Source of the DNA: Rhipicephalus microplus
Lineage: Eukaryota; Arthropoda; Arachnida; Ixodida; Ixodidae
Assembly: GCF_043290135.1 (NCBI RefSeq)
Contig: NC_134704.1
Location: forward strand, 9,357,501 to 9,421,500
Reading direction: 5' to 3'
Length of the DNA stretch: 64,000 nt
Made by a program: the position numbers and the translations under genes. Of this stretch, positions 47,281 through 58,215 are shown one piece after another (position 1 is the first letter of the stretch; each line of letters opens with the position of its first letter). The notes beneath the pieces are model-generated. The model did not search any database and had not been told where the DNA came from. It was given only the letters and a program-made list of their open reading frames with translations.

Positions 47281-47954
47281 TTTAAGTTTGTATTTTGAAT
47301 GACAGCCTGATTTTCATTAAAATCTCGAAAATAGGCTATTACTGGGCGTCGGCCAGCGTGGCGGCCAAGGTGGTGAATGCGGGCTATAGAGTCACATTTA
47401 ACTCCAAGTTTTTTCTCAAAAATGTCTCCAAGAACACTTTTTCTTAATGATGCCTCGTTTTCTCCGCTATTTTCTAAAATGTCATAAACGATTAAGTTTG
47501 ACCTTCGACTGCGATCTTTAAGGCCAACAAGTTTTCTGCTTTGCAAGGCCACTTAATTTTGAAGGGATAATGACGATGATTGAAGCGCTGTAATTAGCGG
47601 CAAGCTTTCCTTTGGTTCTTTCATGAGTTGCTCTAGTGATTTTAAACGTGAGTCAAGATCACGAATGAGCTGTACACACTCGCTAAACCTATTTTTCATT
47701 TCAGTAACCTCGGCGTGAATATCGGCCTGTCCCTTCAGTACATTCTGTAAAATATCAGCTGTGGAGGGACCCGGGTTGCTTTCAACATCGCCACAAACCG
47801 AAATTCCAAGAGCTATACGTAACAGTCATAGGCAATACTCAAACAAGCGCCTGGGCACGGCAAAACCAATATAAAACACCTCATCTGCGCTCCTAATTGT
47901 AGAGAATGAACAACTAACCTGCACAGCGAGAACAAATTTCTTGGTTAGCGGCAT
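47277..47954 (-). pseudogene. LINE ORF1 with N-terminal 2A-like motif and RRM-type domain
   Basis: The start is ATG at 47954 with a favourable context (GCGACCATGC). The N-terminus reads MPLTKKFVLAVQVSCSFS, a hydrophobic, signal-like stretch. After one TGA (47826-47828) the same frame gives LLRIALGISVC and GDVESNPGP (47766-47792), which matches the 2A consensus D(V/I)ExNPGP with an upstream hydrophobic helix. A coiled-coil-like stretch follows (EVTEMKNRFSECVQLIRDLD), then a TAA (47553-47555). Finally comes a domain resembling the L1 ORF1p RNA-binding region (RSNLIVYDILEN, then RRPVIAYFRDFNE). 2A motifs make ribosomes skip one peptide bond, releasing the upstream peptide. Two stops mean this copy is defunct. 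Confidence 0.75.
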
Positions 47955-48001
47955 GGTCGCAGCCGTTTCGCCGTGCCCACAGCACAAAGAACGGCTGCGA
48001 T

Positions 48002-49341
48002 TTTTTTTTTTCGTCGTAGCATAGGAAATTCAACCGTCAATTTATGTGTTACGCTATATATGCGCCAGTGGCGGATCAAAAGGGAGGTGTGCTAAAGATG
48101 ACAACCCCCATCGCCCAACCCCCTAAAGCATGTGTCCGCCTTCCTCATCTCTCTCTTCAGTGCTTCCAGCTGATCTTCACACGTGCTGGCCACTCAAACC
48201 CATTCCTAACAAAAGCTTCGCGCTGCGAAATGGGCGTACATCTCAAATAAGCAACTGGTTGGGAGTAAGGACCCCTGTTAGCACAAATTAACAGTGCTTA
48301 TGCTTTGATGGGGTTCTTGTGAAAATAGTAACCACGAAAAATAAAAAATGTCACGACCCCTTCTCTCTCCATGGTTTTATTTCAAGCGACCGCAACGTTT
48401 AAAATGAGTGTCTGCATCCGCTCAAAGTATAAGCAAATATTGATTATTGCGTACGCACAGCTCCACTCTTCTGAGAAACGCGCAATAATAAAGTCCTATC
48501 GTACGTCTCGTCACGTGAATAACATACGATGGCAGAATAGCCCGAGGGACCGGGTGGTGCGATCAGCGACAGGGAGGGCACCTCATCTCGGTGAGACGGA
48601 AAAAAATAAAAACGAGCGCTGCGCGAGTAAGATCGGCAAGAGAGACGTTTCCCATTGGCGAATCTGCTCGAATCTTGAGTGCCAGCTCGCTCGTAAATTT
48701 CCGGTGCCTTTCAAAGAGCCCCGAGCGAGAAGAGCTCGGGCTCGCTGTGAGTACCGAGTCTGCAGCCTCGGGGATCGCAAAATGTGGCACCAAGCAAGGA
48801 ACGCCGGAAGGGGAGAGGGCCTCGATCGAGAGCCCTAATTATTTGCCGCCTCCGACAGACACCTCCATAAATTCCCGAGCGCCACGACTCACATCGCACG
48901 TCGCTCTCCACAATGTGCCCCCTCTCTCATTCGCGTTCATGGCGTCGGTCTTCGGCCATAGCCTGCCTAGCGCCCCTTCACGAGGCCTGCCGCAGCGACG
49001 CTTTCCTGCGCCTTTTTTAGGAGAATTATAGGGACGCAACATGGCTTTAATGCGCTAGACATTTTGTGTTCCGCGCCCTCTGTTGCTGGGTGTGCGCGAC
49101 ACTGCGAGAGATACTACCTGCATAGATTTCCCAAGTGGGTTATTTCTTGGGGACCCTGCTCCCTTAAATTCTGCTTAAAATAATAAAAAACCAACCCATA
49201 ATAGAGTGGAGGAAGGTATAGGCGACCTTTATTATACTGTTTTAAGTGTACTGTAGTAACTGTGTATTGTCACACAGAACGTCGAAAGCCCGCCACAAAA
49301 ATTTTTCAGGTTGTGCTACTCAAGCCGTACTTCACGCGTTA
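48002..49341. other. GC-rich interval, no recognised gene
   Basis: The block 48540-49060 is clearly richer in CpG than its surroundings and contains an inverted CCAAT box (TTCCCATTGGCGAATC at about 48650). Overlapping open frames on both strands (48371-48838, 48591-49031) have arginine-rich composition expected of CpG-rich DNA. It could be a CpG-rich promoter region or an old repeat; I cannot decide. Confidence 0.35.
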
Positions 49342-49470
49342 GTAATAAAAAAAAATATGTGAAGAAAATAATGTGGACGAAAAGACAACTTGCTGCTGGC
49401 CGTGATATGAACTTTGGATTGCGATGCCCATTATCGAGTAGAGCACTCAAGTTGTATCAAACAGAGAAAG
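49342..49470 (-). mobile_element. second tRNA-derived SINE family, decayed copy
   Basis: TGGACGAAAAGACAACTTGC followed by TGCTGGCCGTGATATGAACT and GCGATGCCCATTATCGAGTA aligns with the 41840-42005 element, including the A/T-rich 3' tail on its left. Confidence 0.55.
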
Positions 49471-49624
49471 GAGCATCTCAAACTTTCTTTCTTCGCGCAC
49501 AAAATAAGGTCAGTTTTCCTTGCGCATAGTAATAACTACTCCACCCCACACCTTCGGCGCAGGGTTAGTTACAATATGTCAATAATGACGGAGACTCAAG
49601 TGAATTGTTTCTTTCTTCTCGTAG

Positions 49625-49721
49625 TGGCAATGATTATGCCGGACTGCACCCTCTTGACCGGCCTAAGCGTGTCGTTCGGTATAGCCCCGATGACTGCAGG
49701 CTTGAGACTTAATGAAACAGG
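49625..49721 (+). CDS. candidate internal exon, unknown membrane-like protein
   Basis: A pyrimidine-rich tract ending TTTCTTTCTTCTCGTAG precedes an open 97-bp segment that ends in ACAGG followed by GTAAGG, a strong donor-like sequence. The plus frame reads AMIMPDCTLLTGLSVSFGIA then PMTAGLRLNETG, hydrophobic and transporter-like. The frame is also open upstream to an ATG at 49576, so a first exon with a signal-like start is an alternative. No family recognised and no partner exon found; may be chance. Confidence 0.25.
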
Positions 49722-49727
49722 GTAAGG

Positions 49728-51480
49728 CGACAACGAAAGCCTAACAGGGGCTTAAAAACGAGGGGCTGGATGTGCGATCTCGCGTGCTCTGAGAATCTCA
49801 TGTCATGTGTTGAAACCGTAATAGTGACTCATTTTCAGAGCTGGTCTAGGCGCGTGCGCGCAATCGCTGTATTCATGGCAAGTGAAGCTGCCAATTAGCC
49901 ATCGTTATAATCTTTATTAGCAACGTCTAGGGGGCCTTGCCGAAGCAACACGTAGAAATAATAAACGTGAAACGAACAAGCTTTTTTTCATGAAATTAGG
50001 TTATCGAAGACACCTGGTGTAACGCTGCAAAGTTTTATACGGCATGCGACTGCTCAACCACGGTAGTTATGTCGCCACGACACTTTTCATGCACAGAACC
50101 GGATGAGATGCATGGCCGATGCGAGTCGTGCCCATAGCTGCGCGGACCCAAGGATTCGTTTTATAAAGAGCTAATCGAGCGGTGGTGAACGTGCTTCACG
50201 CAGGGCATTTAATAGTCATGGCTAAATGCTCGGAGCAATACGCCTACGGTGAACGAAAGAGCTGCGGCTCTTAATGGGATTTTCATCCGTGGGGCTCTTC
50301 TTTCGACACTCCATAAAACCGAGACCTGCAGAGGTTAGCAGCCGGAGATCACTGTGCACTCTGCTCGGAAATGTCTTCCGAATATCCGGTGCTATAAGTG
50401 CATTAGGACTGTTCTATCGTCGGTTCAACGCGCTTTTACGACTATACATAGTTAACGGGTGCGGATAACGTAGGCCATTGAATCGTTGGGAATGGGCTGT
50501 GAAGCTGATATTGACGTCCAAGTGCAGTACACGGCAGTGATTATCCTAGAAGTTCCGAAGGACGGAACAATATTCATGAGGATAATGATCCCTGCTTATG
50601 ATACTGTAAGCACTCTGTTTAGGCGTGAGCGTTCGATGTATCGCAATTTACCAGACTAGATTCTAAATTATGCTGTTATGGCGCACTGTTGCCAGGATGC
50701 TTTGGTTTAAAAGTATCATCTTTGTTAGTCTCCTTAGTAACCACAATTGAGTTCTATTGCTGAACATCAGCCTGCATCCATTTGGATTTCATCTAGCTAG
50801 AAGAACCCTGCAAGATAGATAGTGCAAGGTAGTGTTCGACTTGTCATTCTGTACAAAACAGCATCAATCAACACGAAGTATTTAATGGCTCGTATAGTTG
50901 ACCGAAAGGCGGATGGGAACATCTAAAGAATAAAGCAGAAAGTAAATTAAGGATGAACTTGATCAGGGCAACAGGGACTTCATCTCGATCTACACTAAAG
51001 AAGTTGTGTATGCATGATTACCTCAGCAGTGCCTGCAATTTTTTACGTAAATTACGAGACAACCGACTACGTCTCTCGTGATTGTGAAGTCTGTTCGCTT
51101 TGGGCTCGAATTTGTATGCAGTGTCTGCAAGTCTCTAAATTTCGCAAATTCTAAGCCACTCGATATAAACCAACAAAAAGAAGTCGGTAATATGTCGCTT
51201 TTAGAAAGCTTTAAAACTATTCCTAATTGGTGCTTATATAAAGTTATAATTATGCTGCATCAAGACATGCTCGATGTCTACAGAAACATAGAAAACATTA
51301 GGCTCATATTGCACATTCAAGTCATTCTCGACTGTGTTCCTTTTGAGCAAAAAATAATAGTACTTACGACACTGATCCTGGAAGAGGCCACATCGAGCGC
51401 CCCGTCAAACATCGTAGTGCGTTCACCAATGGGATCGCTCGCAGTTATACGTAGTGCATATGGCATAAGTCATGATGCTT
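49728..51480. other. interval without a recognised gene
   Basis: Mixed composition. A plus-strand frame at 51078-51524 is long for AT-rich DNA but shows no domain that I recognise. Confidence 0.35.
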
Positions 51481-51484
51481 CGAC

Positions 51485-51600
51485 TATGCAGCGAGAGAGA
51501 TGCAAGAAAAGGCAAGTAAGCTAACCAGACGCACATATAATTTGTTACCCTTCAATGGGGGAAGGGATAAATGAGAGAAAAATGACATGAAAGGTTCAGT
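51485..51600. repeat. copy of the GGTTAACC-core dispersed repeat
   Basis: GCAAGTAAGCTAACCAGACG then TTGTTACCCTTCAATGGGGG parallels the core at 4795-4855. Confidence 0.4.
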
Positions 51601-51830
51601 TGATCTTATGCTCAATTAGCCTTTTCCTTTCTCTCTCAGTAGTTCGAAAGACCGGCAAGAAGAAGTTGCGTCCACGCATATGTGGACGCGGCACTTCTGC
51701 GGTACCAGTATGAAAGCGCATGCGATGTGACAACAGTACAGCCAAGGCCATAAGTACCTACTAGCTACGGTCTAAAAGAGCATAATGTGCCGCATGAACA
51801 GAATCAAGCGAGAAAACCTCACAGGGTGTA

Positions 51831-53672
51831 TTTATTTATTTATTTTATTATTTACAAGTACTGCTGTCCCATGCCTGGGACATTGCAGGAGCGGGTACAG
51901 AAAAATCAACGAACGCACAGAAACAAACAATAGTGCGCACAAATTTATGTGACTAACACATAAAATTTTTCCCGAACTCTACAGTGTTCATTCTACGCAA
52001 TGCACCATCAAGCTTGTTCCAAACTTCCACCACACGCGGAAAAAAAGAGAATTTGAAACAATCCAAACGAGACCTGAAGGGTACAAGGTTCAAAGCGTCT
52101 GTACTACGTGTTGTACGCGCTGGTATATCAGCGAAAGATAAGGGCGCGTGAACGCGGGTCATTTTGTGTACAATTTTGTGCAACAAGATAATACTCTCAC
52201 GTGTATGGCGGTGTTCCAGTGAATGAAGTGACAACAAATGAGCATGTGAAGACGGGGAGAAGTCCCGATCATAACGGTTAAAAACGAACCGTATAGCCTT
52301 ATTCTGCACAGATTCTAACCTGTTTTTATCTTGCTCAAGATGAGGCGACCAAACCACAGAGGCGTACTCGAGCATCGGTCTCACTAGTGTCTTGTAGGCA
52401 GTTAACTTACAATTTTTTGTCGAGTTTTCAATCTTCGCTTTAAGTAACCAAGTTTCCTTAGAGCTTGACAAGTTATCTGATCAACATGTTTGCCCCATTT
52501 AAGGTCATGTGTAAAGGTGATGCCTAGGTATTTGAATTCACTCACATGTGCTAGGGTGGGCCCATTGTAGTTATAACTGAAACTGAGAGGCTGTTGTTTA
52601 TTTGAGAAAGTCATAGCTACAGTTTTCTTGTAATTTATGGGCATTTGCCAAGTTGAGCTCCAATCGCAGAATAACGAGAATACGTTGTTGAGGACTGACT
52701 GGTCTTGAAAGGTAGTAATGCAGTTATACAGTACACAATCATCGGCATACAGGCGTATGTTTACAGGTGTTCCAGAGATGACATTAACAACATCATTAAT
52801 AAATATAATAAACAAGAGAGGCCCTAGCACAGAGCCTTGCGGCACACCGGATGTGATTTCAACAGGGGATGACTGCACCTGGTTGAAAGTAACGAACTGA
52901 GATCGAGAACGCAAGTAATACGCAATTCAACCGAGTAATTAAAATCTTTAAGAAAGGAACTCAGTTTTAGAAGAAGTTTTTTATGGCATACGTTGTCGAA
53001 AGCTTTCGAGTAGTCTATGAAAATTGCATCTGTCTGACCCCTTTTGTTAAGTGATGTGGCAATGTCATGGGTGAATTATAGGAGCTGTGTTGTTGTAGAA
53101 AATCCAGCTCGGAAGCCATGCTGACACCGGGACAGAAGGTTGTTTGCGTCCAAATACTCAACAATATGTTTATGAATGATATGTTCCAGTAGTTTACAGC
53201 TTGTTGAAATTAGGGAAATTGGCTTATAATTTGGAATGAGCTGCTTATTGCCAGATTTAGATAACGGGACAACATTAGCTGTCTTCCAAAGTATGGGAAC
53301 AGTGGCCGACGCAAACGATTTATTAAAAATGACAGTCAAAGTAACAAGCGCACCATTCGGAGTACCGCCTCAAGAACGTATTAGGAATGCCATCAGGACC
53401 GGAACTTTTAGTCACATCTAATTTTAGTATCAAATTGTGAACACCTGAACAAGAGATTGTGATGTCTGGAATTGTAAACTGAACAAAGTTGCAAGCATAA
53501 TCTGGGATAGTGCCATCATCACGAGAGAAAACGGACTTGAAATAGTTGTTGAAGCTTTCTGCAATAGTGTTAGAATCGGAGCATGATTGGTCATTTATAA
53601 GGAAGCAAGACTGAACAGATGACTTCGGGTTAATAGACTTCCAGAATTTGGTCCTTTTGGCTTCTCATTCTA
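51831..53672 (-). mobile_element. second CR1-like LINE, 5'-truncated, RT region only
   Basis: On the minus strand the element starts inside the linker before the RT (near 53672) and ends at a (TTTATT)-type A/T tail at 51831-51856. It retains the RT from finger to thumb, in several frames. A short GC-rich 3' UTR (GGCATGGGACAGCAGTACTT region) precedes the tail. It is a different family member from the 44-48 kb copy: RT residues differ throughout and the 3' ends differ. The endonuclease and ORF1 are absent, as expected for 5' truncation. Confidence 0.85.
51953..53421 (-). pseudogene. reverse transcriptase of the second LINE
   Basis: Frame 53339-53076 carries VVPLSKSGNKQLIPNYKPIS and CQHGFRAGFSTTTQLL (RT finger/palm). 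Frame 52914-52402 carries SGVPQGSVLGPLLFIIFIND and the catalytic YADD (52738-52749). Frame 52471-51953 carries the thumb and the C-terminal AYKTLVRPMLEYASVVWSPH block typical of CR1/Jockey-group RTs. At least two frameshifts separate the segments, so it is inactive. Confidence 0.88.
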
Positions 53673-53684
53673 CACCCAGTGTGG

Positions 53685-53978
53685 TTATGCACTATATACA
53701 CGTCCGGCGTGGGAGGCATTACGAGCTTTCTGCACCTCACGTGCATCCGGAATCGGCTCACCTATGACCAAGCGATGAGGCTTTCGATAATGCGATGTGA
53801 TGTCCCGCTGCGTGGCGTCGCCGCGACGTGAAACATCATTAGGGCGTGTCAAATTTTGGTCATGCGTGATGGTACGATGACGTAACAAGTCAACAACACT
53901 ATGATTTTTCGATTGCTCGTGCTGACGCCGCAGAAGTCTGACGACACCGACAGTCACTTTTTGCGTCTGGTGACTCAT
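53685..53978 (-). CDS. open frame of unknown nature
   Basis: A 97-codon minus-strand frame from ATG 53978 to a stop at 53685, polar and basic (for example VVRLLRRQHEQSKNHSVVDL and DAREVQKARNASHAGR). It lies just upstream of the truncated LINE. It may be a small exon together with 54266-54354, or host or repeat DNA without a function. No family recognised. Confidence 0.2.
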   Translation of the reverse strand: MSHQTQKVTVGVVRLLRRQHEQSKNHSVVDLLRHRTITHDQNLTRPNDVSRRGDATQRDITSHYRKPHRLVIGEPIPDAREVQKARNASHAGRVYSA

Positions 53979-54059
53979 TCAATGCTTCCACATTAAAGCT
54001 AAATTTTTACGTTCATTCAGAAACACGTACACTTCAGCAAAACAAATGCGCGCCACTGT

Positions 54060-54245
54060 ATAGTGCGTGTGCGCGTGCGAGAGTGTGAGTGTGAGTGTGA
54101 GTGTGTGAGAGTGTGAGTGTGAGTGTGTGAGAGTGTGAGTGTGAGTGTGAGTGTGTGAGTGTGTGAGTGTGTGAGTGTGTGAGTGTGTGAGTGTGTGAGT
54201 GTGTGAGTGTGTGAGTGTGTGAGTGTGTGAGTGTGTGAGTGTGTA
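54060..54245. repeat. (GTGTGA)n/(GT)n microsatellite
   Basis: About 185 bp of GTGTGAGTGTGA-type repeats; frames on the minus strand (THTLTHSH repeats) are its translation only. Confidence 0.95.
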
Positions 54246-54265
54246 GCATGAATGAAACCTCTAAC

Positions 54266-54354
54266 CCTGCTTCATTCAGAGACCGATGTTCATCAACAGC
54301 ATCGACCAAAGAAGAACAGTCCTGCGGAGACAATAAGCTTGGCTTGAACGCCAT
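54266..54354 (-). CDS. candidate first exon, unknown protein
   Basis: ATG at 54354 opens a frame reading MAFKPSLLSPQDCSSLVDAV and onwards for about 30 codons to GAAGCAGG followed by GTTAGAGG, a donor-like border. The downstream sequence on the minus strand is a TG/AG microsatellite, as often found in introns. No signal peptide and no family recognised. Confidence 0.2.
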
Positions 54355-54359
54355 GTATA

Positions 54360-55708
54360 AATAAAAGTGGTCCCACTCTAGAGCTGCGGTGGAACCCCAC
54401 CAACGCCACCCTTCGACGTGCGGAGAACAATGTATAACAAAGATGCCATCGGCACAGACGCGACACGGGCAATCACAATCGGTTCAAGGTTATTACGCAT
54501 TCTGCCCACGAGCTGAATAAGAAGAAGACCCTAGTTATAATTACGCCTTCTCACTAATGGTTCGCGGTCGAAACAGAGTGCTGGCTTCTGTGTGTAGCAC
54601 GTTCACCGTTCTCGTTATGCGAAAATGGCTTCGCCCATTGTTATTCCGCGTTTGAGAGGTCACTGCGTGCGAGAAAAACTAGTGGGCGTTGAAGTTTCCA
54701 GTGGCAGTTCGTACCCTACTCCAAAACGTGCCTCCACGAGAAAACGCCCTCGGATGACGGGAAGCTTCAGCGCTTAAAATGCGCCTGTGGGTGTGCGCTT
54801 TAAGATGCGGCTTAGGATGGCTCGCCACACAAGAGTTCGTTATTGTAAGTTATCGTAAGTTCACTCACTCGTTGATACAGTAAGATCCCACTTGAATGAA
54901 CAGCGAGCAATCTAGTTGTACAAACGCACTTTAACTCCCCCGCCCCAATCCCAAAACGCCATTAAACGCTGCTCTAATGCATTTCAGTATAACGAAATTA
55001 GCGCACAGTTCAACGAATATAATTCCTGGCACCATACCATGCCTTTCACGTCATACTTCCCAGTAATTGTCTAAAAGAAGAGGAGGAGGATGAGAAAGTA
55101 TAGCCCTTAAGAGTAAGCACCGAGAATTTTAGCTAAGGGAGCGGTGCTGTATACTTAATCTGAAAAAGTGAAGTCCTTCGCTGCAGCTGCAGTGTTGTGC
55201 CAAAGAATGTTTACGAGAGCTTGGCAATACAGACCAAATTGATGACCAATGCAGCCGTAAGTGTACAACTGCAACAAAATATTACTACAGTTTTCAAAAC
55301 ATGCTAACTAAGCAGAGATTCACATTCAGGTAAGCAGATTTCAAATAACAGCGCTCATATATCCTTTCAAAAACTCATGCTTTCTTTAGCTCCTGATAAC
55401 AATTTGCGGCTAGCAGTTTGAATTCAGTGAACTTTCACTTTGACAATTTTCTTCTCGATATCTGTTGATGTTCGGTAAAATGAAGTTTCACTGCACATAG
55501 AATATAGTTGTGACTGATGATGGGTGCATCCGTAAGTATAACACGAAATACGTACTTTTCGGCTTGGTTTGCTACTTGAATACAAGGTGCTTGTCTTGTC
55601 CACTCCACTCGAGCGACATGATAACGCGAGTTCACTTATTATATCATTTGTCATTTCTATTTATTACCTTCTATGTTTCTGCGCTGATTTAATGCGACAG
55701 GAAAACCT
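54360..55708. other. interval without a recognised gene
   Basis: Nothing defended. The stretch 54540-54800 is GC-richer, and 55080-55100 is purine-rich. Confidence 0.4.
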
Positions 55709-55724
55709 TAGCTAGTTCCAGTGA

Positions 55725-55961
55725 TGGATTGATTGATATGTGAGGTTTAACGTCCCAAAACCACCATGTGATTACGAGAGACACCGTAGTGGAGGACTCC
55801 AGAAATTTTGACTACTTGGGGTTTTTCGCACCCAAATCTAAGCACACGGGCCTACAGAATTTTCGCCTCCATCGAAAATTCAGCCGCCGCAGCCGGGATT
55901 TGATCCGGCGACCTGCGGGTCAGCAGCCGGGTACCTCTGCTTCTAGACTACCGTGGTGTGG
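55725..55961 (-). mobile_element. Ruka-type SINE, full length with TSD
   Basis: Antisense copy from the TTGATTGATATGTGAGGTTT end to a tRNA-like head (CTAGAAGCAGAGGTACCCGG and CCGGATCAAATCCCGG on the minus strand). A 16-bp duplication with one mismatch flanks it: TAGCTAGTTCCAGTGA at 55709-55724 and TAGATAGTTCCAGTGA at 55962-55977. The head ends in CACCACGGTAGT rather than the usual CCGCCGCGGTGG. Confidence 0.9.
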
Positions 55962-56843
55962 TAGATAGTTCCAGTGAGGGTGACGGTACGTTAAGAGCGA
56001 ACTAAGTGATACATTAGACTTATGATATCGCAAACGCGTGGCATATAGAAACCATTAGGCACACGTTCGATCTTCAATTTTAAGGGCACCGTAACAAAAT
56101 AGGCCACCATTCCCTCGTGGCCGCTTGAACGATTGTCACAAAATGAAAAGTGGGCTGTGTGCGATTGCGCCTTCTTTGTGCATGGTAAGTCGTGTATCCC
56201 GCACAAGGAGTCGTTACTCTGTGCTCTTTATTTTAACACACTTGCTGAGTTCTAACACGATCTCGGGTAAAGCCTCACAGTGAATTGTAACACTTCACTA
56301 CAACAATGAAGCTTAAGCGGGTATCTAACTTCGTACAAACTGTGGTATAAGCTGAAAATGCAATCGTACACTTTGAGCTTCTAGGGCTGTTCATCGTAAT
56401 TTAAACTTGAAAATAGAGGAATGAGCTTAAATATGATGGCGATATATAGCCACTACGCGGGAAGCGTAGACAATGAAAAAGATATCGGACATGAACGAAC
56501 GCTGGACTTTCAAGTGCGCTTTTGAAGAGTCGTAAGCATGCCAAAAAGCCCGCTTAAGGTGAACGCAGGAGCGCGTGCCGCGTGTTGCCCATCAATGCGA
56601 ACGCAATGCACGGCACACGAACAGCGCGAAAGTTTTGTAGATAAGGTTACGTGGGGTTTTCGGTTTGTCACCAGTGCGCATGCTCGTGCGCTATCTTCTT
56701 CCGTGATCCCGTTAAGTGACGGAAATAGCTAGCGTAGACGACGCTATCTTTGAGTATGCTATTCTGCAGCTGCTTAATATTGCCAGCGCTGATGATATTG
56801 CATCCTCGCGCGCACCGTGTCATCAGAGTGAACTTTATATAAT

Positions 56844-56966
56844 GATATTGTGGGCTTTACGTCCCAAAGCCACGATATGATAATGAGAAACGCCGTAATA
56901 GAGAACTTTGAAAATTGTGACCATCTTGTGTTCTTCAACGTGAACTCGCATCGCACGGGCGTAACC
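56844..56966 (-). mobile_element. Ruka-type SINE, 5'-truncated, antisense
   Basis: GATATTGTGGGCTTTACGTC, GATAATGAGAAACGCCGTAA and GTGTTCTTCAACGTGAACTC keep the order of the SINE 3' half; similarity stops near CGCACGGGCG. It faces away from the sense copy that begins about 25 bp to the right. Confidence 0.75.
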
Positions 56967-56989
56967 ATTTAGCCTTCCCCGACATGTGG

Positions 56990-57228
56990 TCCCGCCGTGG
57001 TGGTCTAGTGGCTAAGGTACTCGGCTGCTGTCCCGCAGGTTGCGGGATAGAGTCCCGGCGGCGGCGGCGGCTGCATTTTATGTGGAGGCAACAATGCTTG
57101 AGGCCCACGTGCTTAGATTTAGGTGCACGTTAAAGAACCTAAGGTTGTCGAAATTTCGGAAGCCCTCCACTACGGCGTGTCTCATATACCTGTGGTAGCT
57201 TTGAGACATTAAACGACGATAATTATTT
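56990..57228 (+). mobile_element. Ruka-type SINE in sense orientation, full length
   Basis: CCCGCCGTGGTGGTCTAGTG with GGCTAAGGTACTCGG (A box), GCGGGATAGAGTCCCGG (B box degraded from GATCGAATCC), an unusual GGCGGCGGCGGCGG expansion, TGCACGTTAAAGAACC and AAATTTCGGAAGCCCTCC. It ends in ATTAAACGACGATAATTATT. The lost B-box core suggests it no longer promotes transcription. Confidence 0.85.
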
Positions 57229-57464
57229 AACAATATATTTTCTCCACTTCTTGGATACTGCCAATATTTATGAAATGAAACACGTGAGCGTGTGGAAGGC
57301 GTTCTCCAGCAGCTACTTGCAGCACGTTCATGCGGGAGCAAGAGAAAACAGATCCTCTTTACGCATTACCATGTGGCGAGCAAGACAACCGGTCAACCAT
57401 CGACCAGAGCAAGACAACTCAAGAAGACGACTCACCTCTTGCATGATCGTATTGAAGGGGGAGG

Positions 57465-58049
57465 GTGTTTCAATATTGCCGTTGTTTCCGTATCACTGTT
57501 GTCTGGTTGTCTTGCTCGCCACTTGACAACGAGAAAATAGGCAGTGGTTGCTCTGGCTCTCGCTTGAACGCGCTGCAAGCAGCAGCCAGAGCAGCAGTCA
57601 AGCAGCAGCCAGATGCTAAATGGAGGAAACGAACTCGAAAACTGTCAGGCAAGTATTTAGACAACAGCAGAATAACAAGCCAAAAGGAAAAATCGGTTAA
57701 GAAGAAGGTGAAGGAAACAGAGAGGGACATGTTGAAGATGGGAATGCTTACGAAATTATCACTGAAGAGCTACCAAACTTTTAAGCAGGGAATTGCAAGA
57801 GAAAAGATCTACAATAATTCTCGGGGTAGATCTCTGCTCTTCGAGGCTAGAACGGGAATATTGCGGACCAAGACGTACCGAGCGAAATACGAAGGCACAG
57901 GCACGGTATGTAGTGCGTGTGGAGAGGAGGAGGAAACAGCTGAACATTTGATAATGTTGTGTAAAGGGCTCCGCCCTATAATCGAAGATAATGGCGCCGA
58001 ATTTTCGAAAGCACTAGGGTTTAGAGACAGTGAAGGCAAAATAGACTAA
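57465..58049 (+). pseudogene. C-terminal part of a LINE protein with a CCHC knuckle
   Basis: The frame from about 57560 on is LINE-like: a Lys-rich helix (KKKVKETERDMLKMGM), then RGRSLLFEARTGILRTKTYR and a zinc knuckle VCSACGEEEETAEHLIMLC (CX2CX9HX4C), the usual C-terminus of several non-LTR retrotransposon groups (I/R1/Jockey type). The listed start at 57465 lies in unrelated upstream sequence; the true element is 5'-truncated at about 57550. This part of the frame is intact to the TAA at 58049. Confidence 0.7.
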
Positions 58050-58215
58050 ACGGGTAGAAATAACCAGAGGAGGCTAACTGATTGGTGGCTACAATAAAGG
58101 TGCGAGTGAAATTTAATCCTTAAACACACAGTGATAGTACTTAACCTTATGGCTAGGTGGCGTGAGCCACCGCCCGATCTAAAAGGCACAACCGGATACA
58201 TCCATCCATGAAGAG
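58050..58215 (+). mobile_element. 3' UTR and (CATC)n tail of the LINE at 57.5 kb
   Basis: TATGGCTAGGTGGCGTGAGC, CACCGCCCGATCTAAAAGGC and CATCCATCCAT form a typical tick LINE 3' end immediately after the C-terminal knuckle protein. Confidence 0.7.

Larger units (their letters stand above)
43950..48001 (-). mobile_element. CR1-like LINE, nearly complete but decayed
   Basis: On the minus strand the order is leader, ORF1 with a 2A-like motif and an L1-ORF1-type RNA-binding domain, APE endonuclease, reverse transcriptase, short 3' UTR (44010-44185) and an A-rich end at about 43950-43970 (TAAAATAAAAAAAAAC on the minus strand). About 4.05 kb is present. The reading frame is broken by stops and frameshifts, and a SINE lies inside the RT. 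The 5' border is set near 48001, where an A-run on the minus strand precedes the ORF1 leader; no target duplication was found. Clade placement (CR1/L2 group) is inferred from the RT and ORF1 style. Confidence 0.85.

Noticed and set aside
48371..49042. Several Arg-rich frames on both strands
   Set aside because: Expected from the CpG-rich composition; no recognisable protein.
54034..54354. 106-codon frame rich in THTLTHSH
   Set aside because: Mostly the translation of the GTGTGA microsatellite; only the first ~30 codons are kept as a weak exon candidate.
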